Shown: positions 44,748-54,109, numbered from the stretch's first letter. The stretch is DNA of 64,000 bases from Pedobacter sp. KBS0701 (GCF_005938645.2 NZ_CP042171.1:2604001-2668000); one strand, 5' to 3'. Made by a program: numbers and translations. Notes: generated by a model not told the origin, from the letters alone.

Positions 44748-44798
44748 ACGATCAGCTCATGTGAAAGTTTGACGGTTTTCTGGCATGAGTGACATCGT
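44748..44798 (+). repeat. Second hairpin element downstream of the structured RNA
   Basis: ACGAT-cag-CTCATG pairs with CATGAG-tgac-ATCGT (44748-44761 and 44784-44798), loop of 22 bases. It is preceded by CCAATAGatacGGCGAACTC, which resembles the first bases of the 44597 element. The 3' edge GAGTGACATCGTA is repeated at 46595. Confidence 0.5.
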
Positions 44799-44857
44799 AA
44801 AAAGAAAGGCTTGCACCTCACTCCTATTTGTCGCTATAATTAACTGATAACAAATAT

Positions 44858-44888
44858 AATAAAGTTCGCACCAAAAGCAAACTTTATT
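44858..44888. promoter_or_regulatory. Inverted repeat upstream of XRE gene
   Basis: Perfect 9-bp inverted repeat AATAAAGTT / AACTTTATT, 13 bases apart, ending 17 bases before the XRE start. Its position suggests an operator for autoregulation. Confidence 0.45.
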
Positions 44889-44905
44889 TGATTTTTTTTT
44901 GATAG

Positions 44906-45307
44906 ATGGGAAGAAAAACTGCTAAGAACACTTTAAAGATCAATCAGATAAAAGAGATTACAAAAAATGTAGGAGCTTCCTCCCGTTTGATTTCGCTTTG
45001 GGTTGATGTAGATTATACAACAGTAAGCGGTTGGAATTCGAATACATCTCAACCCAATTACGAAAATCTTAATGAAATAGGTGAGCTTTTAGAAGAAGAC
45101 AATGGAAATCTTCTTGCATCTCAAGGTCGAAAAAACACAGGACTTGCTAAAGCTTTAGAAAATGAACTACAAAGGTTGCGCAAAGAAGAAGGGTTGCCCT
45201 ACGAAATTGAGCAACTCGATAAGAAAAAAGGTGTGAAAGTTAAGGTTAATAACCCTAAGTTGATTAGACGGTTGAGAGAATTCGCAGAAGCGTATAAAAA
45301 GAAATAG
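44906..45307 (+). CDS. XRE-type helix-turn-helix protein
   Basis: 133 aa. N-terminal HTH: INQIKEITKNVGASSRLISL, WVDVDYTTVSGWNSNTSQPN and LNEIGELLEED; then a Lys/Glu-rich linker and a C-terminal amphipathic helix (NNPKLIRRLREFAEAYKK). HTH proteins of this form often control adjacent defence or toxin genes. It lies behind the structured noncoding region and in front of the membrane coiled-coil gene, which is on the opposite strand. Confidence 0.75.
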   Translation: MGRKTAKNTLKINQIKEITKNVGASSRLISLWVDVDYTTVSGWNSNTSQPNYENLNEIGELLEEDNGNLLASQGRKNTGLAKALENELQRLRKEEGLPYEIEQLDKKKGVKVKVNNPKLIRRLREFAEAYKKK

Positions 45308-45493
45308 GGAGTTTGTTTGGACAGCTGAGTAATTGGCATGGCAAAAACAAGCTCCCCCCTAATGAAAGATATTAACCCCATTTAATACTATGTTCGTTTA
45401 GGGTAACCGTAAATTAAATTCCCCAGTAAGTGGAAATTATGAAAGTAAGAAAACTTACATAATGACAAGTAAATTACAGATAGGAATGATTTA

Positions 45494-46363
45494 TTAGTTA
45501 GTTTTTAAATCGAGATTAAGCTTCCTAGCTAGGATTTGTTTTTTTAAAAACAACTGTACTTCGGGATTTAATTGAGACCATTCAGTCGCACCGTTATCTA
45601 GTTTTTTCCAAATGAAAAATTTTTGAAAATGTTTATTTTTACCATCCATTACATCTTCATATACGAAATGAATATAGTATAAAGTTTGATTACCCGTAAA
45701 TTCACCTTTATACATACTTAAACGAAATCTTGAAATTGAATTTTCATTCATTTCGACATTATCTTTTTCGACATAATTGAAACGGACAGTTTTATAAATA
45801 CTATTATCGTAGGCAAAAAGTTTACTTCGAATTATCCTAGCAGGTCGTTTGCCGATGTTTCGTATTGAAATGTATGCTAAATTTTGAAGACTATCAAAAC
45901 TAGTCTCTTGTAAAATAAAAATAGGTCTGTTTTGATAAAGCAATTCAGCTGTTGTTCTAGCTTGTGCATCAAATTGACTTTTTGCAATTTTAGCCTGTAG
46001 TTCAATTGCATTGAGGTTCTTTTTATTTATATTGTTTTGTATGTTGAAACGTTCGTTTTGGAGGTCTTCTTCTTCTTCTGCTCTTACTGAATCAATCCTT
46101 CGTTGATTTATACCTTCTTTAAATTGGTCTTGAGCTAGCTTCAATTGCTGATTAGCTTGTTTCAGCTGTTCTTTTCCTTGTTCTACTTGCGAAGCGGTTT
46201 TATCAAGTGATTGCTGGGAAAAATATATCGTGGTTACTAAAGCTAAAAAAGTAATTATCATCATTATGAATTGTATTATACCTTGGTTTCTTTCAAGCCA
46301 ATTTTTAGGTACATTTGGTTGATTGTCTACACGCAATACAATTCTATTATTTCTTGATCTCAA
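45494..46363 (-). CDS. Membrane-anchored coiled-coil protein
   Basis: 289 aa. There is one TM (about residues 28-50, GIIQFIMMIITFLALVTTIY), a long coiled coil (about 52-140, with Gln/Lys-rich heptads) and a C-terminal globular domain (QNRPIFILQETSFDSLQNLA...FVYEDVMDGKNKHFQKF). The layout resembles membrane proteins of unknown function that recur in phage-defence islands. No catalytic motif is visible. It is convergent with the XRE gene. Confidence 0.65.
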   Translation of the reverse strand: MRSRNNRIVLRVDNQPNVPKNWLERNQGIIQFIMMIITFLALVTTIYFSQQSLDKTASQVEQGKEQLKQANQQLKLAQDQFKEGINQRRIDSVRAEEEEDLQNERFNIQNNINKKNLNAIELQAKIAKSQFDAQARTTAELLYQNRPIFILQETSFDSLQNLAYISIRNIGKRPARIIRSKLFAYDNSIYKTVRFNYVEKDNVEMNENSISRFRLSMYKGEFTGNQTLYYIHFVYEDVMDGKNKHFQKFFIWKKLDNGATEWSQLNPEVQLFLKKQILARKLNLDLKTN

Positions 46364-47268
46364 AATGTAAGTCGTTAATATTCAATACAAATATATTAAA
46401 CATCAAACTGACTGATGTGATTGTTGGATAATACTTTTTCCACATAATTCTTTTAAAAGTTACATTAACTAAGTTCTAATATCAATCCCATAAAAAAATT
46501 ATGCTTTTGTATTAGATGATGTAGGTTCTAGTAAAATTTTGAAAAGTATCACTATTTGGAATTTATATCAAAGTCATAATCTGATTTTTCATAGGAGTGA
46601 CATCGTAGATCATAGGAATGCGACCAATACTAGTAACCTTGTTGAAAAGGGATACCTAAACTTACCAAAAGATTTATATTGATACCTACACAACGTTAGC
46701 GCGTATCTTGATAGTTTAAGACCGTTGAATAAAATTTATTTAATCGAACAGTTACCGTGGCAATACGAAGTTTGGTAATGTGCTATCTGATAGAATGGAT
46801 TTACCTAATTGACATTTTAAGAAAACATACTGCGCTCAACAATATGATAAAGATTATACAAAACAAGAAAAGATGCAAAACGGAAAGTCCTTTGATGCGT
46901 AGATGTGGAAAACTGGAAAAAATAAAATATTTGTTGGGGGTAGCGCTAGAAAAAACAGATCGAGGGAGTATCTATTATGTATTTGGTAATATCGATAGAA
47001 AAAGTTCTTAACTTAATGCGAAAGCAAGAAATTTGAGGAGAAGATAATTGAGATTAAAGGGATATAAAAGTTAAGTAAATCTAATATCAATCAAGATGAG
47101 AAAAAAAATAAGGAGTTTGTTTGAGCAATTGAACAATAGGCATGCCTACATTTTTATTGGATTAATACTTAGGATGAAGCAATGAGATGATTGGAGTGAA
47201 AGTAAGTTGAGGCATTTGAAAACAAAAAATAGATAAAAAGATATTATGGTTCAAAACCCTCGTTTCGT
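46364..47268. other. AT-rich spacer, no firm gene
   Basis: 905 bases. A rightward 84-codon frame (46757-47011) lacks family likeness. A 13-base word GAGTGACATCGTA (46595-46607) also occurs at 44787-44799. The stretch at 47108-47147 (GGAGTTTGTTTGAGCAATTG...GGCATG) is a degenerate copy of the sequence just after the XRE stop (45307-45345), so part of this spacer may be a decayed duplicate of the XRE gene end. Confidence 0.4.
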
Positions 47269-47445
47269 ATGTTAATGACTTTTCTACTAGGTGCGGTACT
47301 CAGAGAAGCAATCTTTATTTGCACTGGCAACCCTAATAGGCCTAAAGGCGCAAATTATAATGTCATCACCTTAGCATATTTTGCAGGAGTCTATCTATTG
47401 TTAACACTCTACGCAAAGCGCAAGAATCGGAAGTCGATTGGATAA
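47269..47445 (+). CDS. 58-aa two-TM membrane protein
   Basis: MLMTFLLGAVLREAIFICTG, loop NPNRPKGANYN, second helix VITLAYFAGVYLLLTLYAKR and a basic tail. Two hydrophobic helices with a positive-inside charge pattern make it a plausible small membrane protein. It is isolated; upstream frames are closed. Moderate to low confidence. Confidence 0.35.
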   Translation: MLMTFLLGAVLREAIFICTGNPNRPKGANYNVITLAYFAGVYLLLTLYAKRKNRKSIG

Positions 47446-47678
47446 ATTAAAGAGAGAAATATGCCAGAGGTAATAAACAGAGCTTGTAGAAAAGATGATG
47501 GAATTTGCAGGATAGTGATCAGACGATAGCAAGTTTACGATTTTGGTAACCTTTTTTAATACATAAACAGTGTGTTAGAAGACTTTGCAGAGAGCTAAGC
47601 AGCGACTATAAGATTTTACAGAAACAAAGTTGATTTATAACTTTAACTAGCTCAGTGATGAGGATCAGCTTTTTAAAG

Positions 47679-48221
47679 TTACATATTATATGACCCCCAT
47701 CCAAATTCAGTTTCGAATTTCTGCCTGTAAAGTGTATTAATTTGAATTGGCGTTTTCCTCACGTATTCTTTTGCATTCTCATATTTTTCACCATTTAAGC
47801 TCTTTAAATAAGCAACCGCTTCATCTAAAGTTGGCCCAATAGCATTTTCATTGAATTTAGCTGATAAATTGGTCCATACCACAGCATCAAGGTTATGCTC
47901 TTTAGCCCAAGTTATGATGATTGATTTTACAGGGTCGGAGGAAACTTCCGATGACAAGACAAAGCCAATGTTATTACAAGTTGTTTTTTCTCTTGAACGT
48001 AAAGATTCTTTTGCCTTTGCTAAATCATCAGTCTCCATTTCTATCCATAAGGTTGTTAACTTTATGGACTGAAGATCAATTACAAGCGTGAGTCTTCCAT
48101 CAGTAGATTGCCTTTTGTATTCCAAGGGCAGTTCCGGTCCATCAGGCTGCCATTCTCCTTTTATCTGTAATTTTTTTGGATCCCAAATCAAGGAGCCCCA
48201 ACCTAAACAAGCTATTTTCAT
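47679..48221 (-). CDS. GGCT-like partner protein (GWGSL motif)
   Basis: 180 aa. It begins MKIACLGWGSLIWDPKKLQI, the glycine-rich loop at the start of gamma-glutamylcyclotransferase-fold proteins, and continues with RLTLVIDLQSIKLTTLWIE and VVWTNLSAKFNENAIGPTLD. I see no clear catalytic acid. Proteins of this type often sit in defence islands. It lies 75 bases downstream of the DUF262/HNH gene on the same strand; joint function is inferred. Confidence 0.7.
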   Translation of the reverse strand: MKIACLGWGSLIWDPKKLQIKGEWQPDGPELPLEYKRQSTDGRLTLVIDLQSIKLTTLWIEMETDDLAKAKESLRSREKTTCNNIGFVLSSEVSSDPVKSIIITWAKEHNLDAVVWTNLSAKFNENAIGPTLDEAVAYLKSLNGEKYENAKEYVRKTPIQINTLYRQKFETEFGWGSYNM

Positions 48222-48296
48222 CCTTTTAGTGTTTCAATGGAATGGTGTTGGATCTAGAATCAATGACCGTTGCATCAAAGATCGACATTTTAAAAA

Positions 48297-49904
48297 TCAA
48301 CTCACCAGCCTATCAATCTCAGAAATTACAATTTCAGCTCGCTTCTGAAGAAAATCGTTATAGTTATCATTTTCATATAATTCCCGTTTGAGAGGAATTA
48401 AGTTACTTGTAAGAATTTCAGATAGCGTCGCTTGTGGTATGACCGTTACAAAATAGTCAGACGGTTTCTTACTAGATATTTTTTTATTTGAATCAGACGA
48501 CAAAAATGTAAAATTTGCGAGACTAAATATTTTTCCTTGAGGGAACCCCTGTTTCTTTAAAAAAGAATTTGGGAAAATGTGATGATATTGCTTTCTGTTG
48601 TACTCTGATAGCGCGTCCGCGACGTCCACATTTGTTCCCTTCACCAAATCCTTAGGTGTTTGTTGAGCTAATAACAATAAAAATGCTCTAGTTAATGGAT
48701 TTGCTTTTGAAAATTTTGTTTCTATTAGCTCGGCCTCGGTAACGGTTGTTCTTACAGAGTTTATTGCTGTTAGATTATTTTTCCTAATCTCCAATATTGT
48801 TTCAATATCTGCATTCATTTTTGCAGTTGTTTGACCAGTCGAATATCGATTCGAAAATGATGTCTTCCAAAACCATCGCTCTAAAGCCTTCAGTTGATCC
48901 GGGGTCTCCCGACCAGGTATGCTAAAAAATTTACAGATGGAAATAATTTGCTGCTGATAAGGTAAAAAATCTTGGTGAGCACACTTTAAATGAGTTGACA
49001 AAAAATCTATCGTTCTTTTTAAAGCCTCTGTAAACTTCTTCCAGTTATCTCTAACCTGTTCACCAGAAAGCTGGAGAATCGCTTGTGTCGTGGTGTCATT
49101 TTGTACAATAGCTGAGATTGTTTGAAGTAAAATATTGGATGTTATATCGCCAAAGTTTTTCTCATCAAGTTCTATTAATAATCCCTTGATAGATTCTAAA
49201 AGATGAAAATCATCAGTCCATGTCCAGGCAATCATAAGATCTAAAGTTGTAAGCTTTGTGCCTGTGCTATTTATCCTCTCAAAAATCATCCCCACCTCAG
49301 TTTTATTTCTGTTTTTTATTGTGACAACCGGCAGTTCATAATTTATGAGTTTAGAGAATAAATTCTGAGCAGCTTGATGATAAACATTATCTAGTGATTT
49401 TAGTGCTTCTATAAGGCTAGCGGCAGACAAAAAATTACGTAAATACATTACGTAATTACAGGTTGTATCAACCTCCGATAAAGGGACAAATCTTTCTGCT
49501 TTGAAATCGTAATAAATCTCAAAAATATTTAAATCTGGATTGTAATCAGAAGATGAGTCGTCTTGAACTGTTTTATCGCTGAATGTGGCATATACTGATG
49601 ATAGTCTTTGTTGACCATCTAATACATAGTTAACCGGGTATTCCAAATCATTATCTGGTATCGCGTATCCTGCGATATTCCTTGTATGTTTTAACCTTTC
49701 CGAAGTACTCCAAAGTAGGATGCTACCGATAGGATAATTTTTGACGATACTGTCCAATAGTTCCAAAATTTGATTTTGTTTCCAAACATATGGCCGTTGA
49801 AAGGCAGGTATCCTAATGTCCCCAGAATTAATCCTGTTGATAAGTTTATCGATTTTCTCCGAAGTAGCGTTAAGTTCTGGAGTTTTTGCGTTAATTGTAC
49901 TCAT
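48297..49904 (-). CDS. DUF262/HNH (GmrSD/SspE-like) restriction protein
   Basis: 535 aa. The N-terminal DUF262 domain carries RIPAFQRPYVWKQNQILELL, YPIGSILLWSTSE and the active-site-like VLDGQQRLSSVYATF. The C-terminal part holds the HNH-like YNRKQYHHIFPNSFLKKQGF of DUF1524. Such DUF262-DUF1524 proteins are nucleotide-dependent modification-sensing endonucleases (GmrSD, SspE). The modification recognised here is unknown. No phosphorothioation (dnd/ssp) gene is visible in the window. The GGCT-like gene follows. Confidence 0.85.
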   Translation of the reverse strand: MSTINAKTPELNATSEKIDKLINRINSGDIRIPAFQRPYVWKQNQILELLDSIVKNYPIGSILLWSTSERLKHTRNIAGYAIPDNDLEYPVNYVLDGQQRLSSVYATFSDKTVQDDSSSDYNPDLNIFEIYYDFKAERFVPLSEVDTTCNYVMYLRNFLSAASLIEALKSLDNVYHQAAQNLFSKLINYELPVVTIKNRNKTEVGMIFERINSTGTKLTTLDLMIAWTWTDDFHLLESIKGLLIELDEKNFGDITSNILLQTISAIVQNDTTTQAILQLSGEQVRDNWKKFTEALKRTIDFLSTHLKCAHQDFLPYQQQIISICKFFSIPGRETPDQLKALERWFWKTSFSNRYSTGQTTAKMNADIETILEIRKNNLTAINSVRTTVTEAELIETKFSKANPLTRAFLLLLAQQTPKDLVKGTNVDVADALSEYNRKQYHHIFPNSFLKKQGFPQGKIFSLANFTFLSSDSNKKISSKKPSDYFVTVIPQATLSEILTSNLIPLKRELYENDNYNDFLQKRAEIVISEIDRLVS

Positions 49905-50369
49905 GCGTTAATTGATTATATACAAGTATGTATTCACAAATATAATTTTTTATCCGAAATTCACTTGGAGAAAGTTATGTAATTTACACTCAAAGGGCAA
50001 CTAAGTATTACTCGAAAATTTATTAATATCCAATAAACATATTTGAGAACAGCATCAAGTGGTTCGAATAACTTTAAATAATTGAGTGGGCTCAAGAGGC
50101 TGAGGAAAGCTTGCAGATGGGCATGAAAAGACATAAAGAGTTTTTTTGAGGGTTGAGATATAGCCAACGGAAACACGCATCCTCAGATTGAAAGAGGTGA
50201 ATCACAGGCTAAAGAAAGTTGTAAAAATAAGGATAGATGTTCGGATAGAGTCATTGTATAAAGTTAAAATAGTTTAGGTGTGATGTTTCATGACATACAC
50301 AGATATAAAACTTTGAATTGGCGGAAAGGTGATTTAGTTATTTATTAACAGAATTCATAATTTAGCTAA
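49905..50369. other. Spacer, no gene seen
   Basis: 465 bases, AT-rich, without a supported gene. A GAGTTTTTTTGAGGGTTGAG stretch near 50139 resembles the GAGTTTGTTTG word after the XRE stop (45307) and at 47109. The right end is the promoter region of the next gene. Confidence 0.4.
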
Positions 50370-50847
50370 ATGGATATTTTTTTTTTACAACAGTGATTTA
50401 CTTGATATTTTCGTAACACGCCCACTTTCGCACATCACCTTGAATTGGGAATTGACTTGGAATGATGAAACTTCGCAGTACATACCGGAAGACGCGAGCT
50501 TTACTCAGCTACTGAATGAATTATTAAATGAATTAGAAACCATCTCACCACCTATTGACTATCATAAGCATGAGGACGCACTTGCGGAAAATGTTGTTAA
50601 ATTTTTAAAATGGAATATTAGCAAAGTTGAGAAAAGATGGAAGGGTGAAGATTATGACGCTATCTTAACTCAAGGTGGGTGGCATGATAAAGATTTTGAG
50701 AACCTATTGCTAGCAGCTGCTGGCAGAATAAATGCAGCAAAAATACATAACCACCTGCATTTTGATGATATGGAGAATGGTCACAGAAAACAACTTAGCT
50801 CTATTTTGACTATAATTTTATACCATAGATCTCAGAACATGAAATGA
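50370..50847 (+). pseudogene. Hypothetical protein broken or phase-varied at a T10 run
   Basis: An ATG at 50370 gives MDIF then ten T at 50377-50386, which puts the frame into a stop. With nine T the reading is MDIFFYNSDLLDIFVTRPLS, HITLNWELTWND, joining the long frame to 50847 (DASFTQLLNELLNELETISP...GGWHDKDFENLLLAAAGR). Without the shift the frame has no ATG, only a TTG at 50440. The protein is about 158 aa, soluble, of no known family. The homopolymer may be an assembly error, a dead gene, or a phase-variation tract. Confidence 0.6.
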
Positions 50848-51041
50848 GATAAATAGGTGATTTTTTGATTATTGAATAAATAAAATTAGCATGGGGTTAA
50901 TATTTTATACCTAAACTTATAAATATCAATGCAGTAATTTATGTCTCATAAAGTTGAGAGATATTCATATCAAAAGCCTGTAGACCTACATGACAGCCGC
51001 GACGAAGAAATTGAAGAAAGTATTTGGTTAGCTCAGGCATC

Positions 51042-51494
51042 TTAAATAAATAAGTTTCTGCTAGGTATTGTTTGATCCTTCGAGGCTTCGAGAAAAAGTA
51101 AAATTTGATTAATACATTTATTCAGATTTTTAGTTACGTCATGATCCCAAAATCGCATTACCGTATACCCAACCTCTTGAAGCCTCCTTTGGTTGATCAT
51201 GTCGCGCCGCATATTGCTTTCAATTTTCTTAATCCAGAAGTCGGCATTGCTTTTTATTTTTGATCTTTTCTTTTCCCATTGATACCCATGCCAAAAGCCA
51301 CCATCAACAAATATAGCGAGGCGGTGTTTATTAATCACTATATCAGGTTTTCCCGGCATGTTTTTAACATGTATCCGAAAGCGGATTCCATTAGACCATA
51401 ATGCTTTTCTAAGAAGCACTTCGGGCTTGGTATTTCTGCTCTTAATGCGGCTCATGTTATAAGAGCGGGTTTCTTTGCTGTGAACATCTGCCAT
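51042..51494 (-). CDS. vsr: Very short patch repair (Vsr) endonuclease
   Basis: 150 aa with the complete Vsr start MADVHSKETRSYNMSRIKSR, NTKPEVLLRKALWSNGIRFR, and the catalytic/zinc region KPDIVINKHRLAIFVDGGFW HGY, ending WDHDVTKNLNKCINQILLFL. Vsr nicks T:G mismatches arising from deamination of 5-methylcytosine and so accompanies C5-methyltransferases. It is divergent from the methyltransferase gene (319 bases between them). Confidence 0.93.
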   Translation of the reverse strand: MADVHSKETRSYNMSRIKSRNTKPEVLLRKALWSNGIRFRIHVKNMPGKPDIVINKHRLAIFVDGGFWHGYQWEKKRSKIKSNADFWIKKIESNMRRDMINQRRLQEVGYTVMRFWDHDVTKNLNKCINQILLFLEASKDQTIPSRNLFI

Positions 51495-51812
51495 TTAATG
51501 ATAAACACTGACTTTTCAAATTTGTGTGCCTGATGCTATTCCTTTTTTGGTCATCGTTTCAGGTACGACTTTAAACCATTCATCGACGATACTGAACATA
51601 GCTAAGATTTAAATAAATGCGCTCAATTAAAAACTATTTATCCGGGATGGGGTGACAATTCAAATTGTTCTAACAACATTCAAAAAAATATATACGTTTT
51701 TATTAAACATCAGGATTATTGACGAAATTCTTAAACCTGCTTTAAATTATTCGAAATCCCAAAATCATAAATTCGGAGGTAATTTTAACAGCTAGTTTGT
51801 ATATTTGGTTCG
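51495..51812. other. Promoter region between vsr and methyltransferase
   Basis: 318 bases, no gene. Holds the divergent promoters; a TATATTTG box lies at 51800-51807. Confidence 0.5.
51800..51807 (+). promoter_or_regulatory. -7 box of the methyltransferase gene
   Basis: TATATTTG fits TAnnTTTG and ends only 5 bases before the ATG at 51813, so transcription would start at or next to the start codon (leaderless mRNA). No convincing -33 motif was found. Confidence 0.45.
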
Positions 51813-52985
51813 ATGATGAAGAAAACAGGCATATTTTCCTTTTTCGCTGGCGCGGGATTTTTGGATTTGGGTTTTGAAAAGACCGGGAAGTTTGAAACGG
51901 TGTTCGTAAATGAATACCATAAACCTTTTATGGACATTTATAAAGGTGCACGAAAAATGATGGACACCACCCCGCCTAAGTACGGTTACGAAATAAAGGA
52001 TGTAACCAAATACACAGAAAAGGAGGAGCTGGAAAAACTAAGTTCAAATCTTAAAGATGCAAAGCATGAATATGATATTACCGGCTTCATAGGAGGACCG
52101 CCCTGCCCTGATTTTTCAGTTGGCGGTAAAAACAAAGGGAAACATGGGGAAAACGGAAAACTTTCGGGAACCTATATTGATCTCATAACCAGTACAAAAC
52201 CGGACTTTTTTCTTTTTGAAAACGTTAAAGGACTATACCGCACGGTAAAGCATAGGGAATTCTTCGAAGCGTTAAAAACGAAGCTGAAGAGCAATGGCTA
52301 TTACCTTACTGAAAATCTTATCAATGCCATCGAATACGGCGCACCACAGGACAGGCAGAGGATTATACTTATCGGCTTCCATAAAAGCTTTCTGTCAAAG
52401 CACGTAAAACCCGCAAAATTTCAGCAAACCGTAGACGGATTCGACTGGAATGCCCATACTGTTTTTGATAAAAATGAGATTTTCCGGAATGACTGGCCGC
52501 TACAGGATCTGTTTGCTGAAAATGAAGAACGGGCATTACCAATGAATATAACAGAAGAACTTACCGTGCAGCACTGGTTTAATAAAAATGATGTTCAAAA
52601 TCATCCTAATGCAGTTCATTATTTCCAGCCACGTGCCGGACTGGCGAAATTTATGACCATTCCTGAAGGAGATGATAAGAAAAAATCATATAAAAGGCTT
52701 CATCGCTGGCGCTATTCGCCCACAGTAGCTTATGGGAACAACGAAGTACACCTTCACCCTTTCTTACCCAGACGGCTGTCTGTCGCAGAAAGCCTTGCGC
52801 TTCAGTCCCTTCCAAAAGATTTTGTAATACCAGCTGAAATCTCTCTGTCAGATATGTTCAAGACTATCGGAAACGGGGTGCCGTATCTTGCCGCAAAAGG
52901 CCTCGCCAACACTATAGCAGATTTCATCACCAGACTTCAATCAGAAACAAACGCTCCCGTATATGAAGAAGCTCACAGCGGCTAA
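51813..52985 (+). CDS. C5 DNA cytosine methyltransferase
   Basis: 390 aa. The C5-methyltransferase motifs are in order: I FSFFAGAGFLDLGFEKTG (8-25), IV GGPPCPDFSVGG (94-105) with the catalytic Cys98, VI FENVKG (135-140), VIII QDRQRIILIGFH (179-190), and IX/X near the C-terminus (RRLSVAESLALQSLP, GNGVPYLAAKGLA). The PCP-D variant at motif IV is less usual than PCQ. The start could be the second ATG (51816). Overlaps the restriction gene by 23 bases, so the two are translationally coupled. The recognition site cannot be read from sequence. Confidence 0.95.
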   Translation: MMKKTGIFSFFAGAGFLDLGFEKTGKFETVFVNEYHKPFMDIYKGARKMMDTTPPKYGYEIKDVTKYTEKEELEKLSSNLKDAKHEYDITGFIGGPPCPDFSVGGKNKGKHGENGKLSGTYIDLITSTKPDFFLFENVKGLYRTVKHREFFEALKTKLKSNGYYLTENLINAIEYGAPQDRQRIILIGFHKSFLSKHVKPAKFQQTVDGFDWNAHTVFDKNEIFRNDWPLQDLFAENEERALPMNITEELTVQHWFNKNDVQNHPNAVHYFQPRAGLAKFMTIPEGDDKKKSYKRLHRWRYSPTVAYGNNEVHLHPFLPRRLSVAESLALQSLPKDFVIPAEISLSDMFKTIGNGVPYLAAKGLANTIADFITRLQSETNAPVYEEAHSG

Positions 52986-54045
52986 CATTGTTGCCTTTAT
53001 AAACCAGCTTGACAGATCTTTAACCTATAATTACATCGATCCGAAAAATACAGGGTTGATAGAGATTGTAAGTGTAGACCTGCCCGAAGGGCCGATCCGT
53101 ATACGCCGATGGAATCCGACTAAAGGAGAGAAACCCACAGGTAAAAAAGTCGAACCTATTTCGCCAGAGCTTATCTGGCGTATAGCTAATGCCATGGCTC
53201 CTAACCAGCCCGTTAATTTTGACCGGGTACTAGCGGGCAGCTATAATACCCGGAGTGTACTCGAAGCCCTGTTGGCCTATACCCCTCAGTTCTACTTTGC
53301 GTATCCCGGCCGCATAGAAACCAAAGGCGGTAAACCCCAGATTAAAAAAGGTCATAAACACCTGCTTTGGACTCCGGACGAGCCACATCAGGCAGGTATT
53401 TTTCAGGAAAAGAAGACCGAGGTTGTGATTTCGGAAGTCCCTGCCCAGGAAATTACATACGATGCCTTGGTCCTTCCCTCAGATACACAGGTCGAGCCAA
53501 TTGATATTGATATCCAACGCAGGCATGCACAGATACAGATTGCACTATATTTCGTCGGCAAACAACTAAATTTCAGGACATGGATAGCCCAAAATGACAA
53601 GGGAATTATTTACCAAAATAAAAAAATAGGTGAACTGGAGGGTGTGATTCCACGTCTGCAGGATGAAAAATTGCTTACAGCATACCAGGATGCTGCTCAG
53701 GCAGCACTATTAATAGATTGTATCTGGTTCAAGAACGGGAAGCTAATGCCAGCAGTAATGGAAGTAGAGCACTCGACCGGGGTAACAAGCGGACTAACCA
53801 GAATGAAAAAATTCAAGGATCTTTTTATCGGACTTGAAGGGATCAGATACGTCATTGTTGCAGATGATGCTGACCGGGCTAAAGTAGTAAAGGAGGCCAA
53901 TCACCCACAATTCAGGGAACTAAATATCCGATTCTTTCCCTATTCTGCTGTTGAGGAGCTTTATTCACTTTGCCAGCGCAGAAAAATTCAGGGTGTGACA
54001 GAAGCCTTTCTGGATTGCTATATGGAGCGGGTATTGGTGGAATAG
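52963..54045 (+). CDS. Type II restriction endonuclease
   Basis: 360 aa. A PD-(D/E)xK-type core is likely at IDCIWFKNGKLMPAVMEVEH (about 245-265, with the E-x-E variant) followed by STGVTSGLTRMKKFKDLFIG. The N-terminal half is a separate substrate-recognition-like region. The 5' end overlaps the C5-methyltransferase by 23 bases, a standard type II arrangement. Together with Vsr this is a complete methylate-restrict-repair set. The specificity is unknown. Confidence 0.8.
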   Translation: MKKLTAANIVAFINQLDRSLTYNYIDPKNTGLIEIVSVDLPEGPIRIRRWNPTKGEKPTGKKVEPISPELIWRIANAMAPNQPVNFDRVLAGSYNTRSVLEALLAYTPQFYFAYPGRIETKGGKPQIKKGHKHLLWTPDEPHQAGIFQEKKTEVVISEVPAQEITYDALVLPSDTQVEPIDIDIQRRHAQIQIALYFVGKQLNFRTWIAQNDKGIIYQNKKIGELEGVIPRLQDEKLLTAYQDAAQAALLIDCIWFKNGKLMPAVMEVEHSTGVTSGLTRMKKFKDLFIGLEGIRYVIVADDADRAKVVKEANHPQFRELNIRFFPYSAVEELYSLCQRRKIQGVTEAFLDCYMERVLVE

Positions 54046-54109
54046 TCAGCTGCTTAAGTTATTTAACCTCTAAATAAATGATCAGCCCTAAGGACCGATC
54101 ATTTTAGCT

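Noticed and set aside
46757-47011. 84-codon rightward frame
   Set aside because: No family, poor composition, no ribosome site; the neighbouring spacer is decayed.
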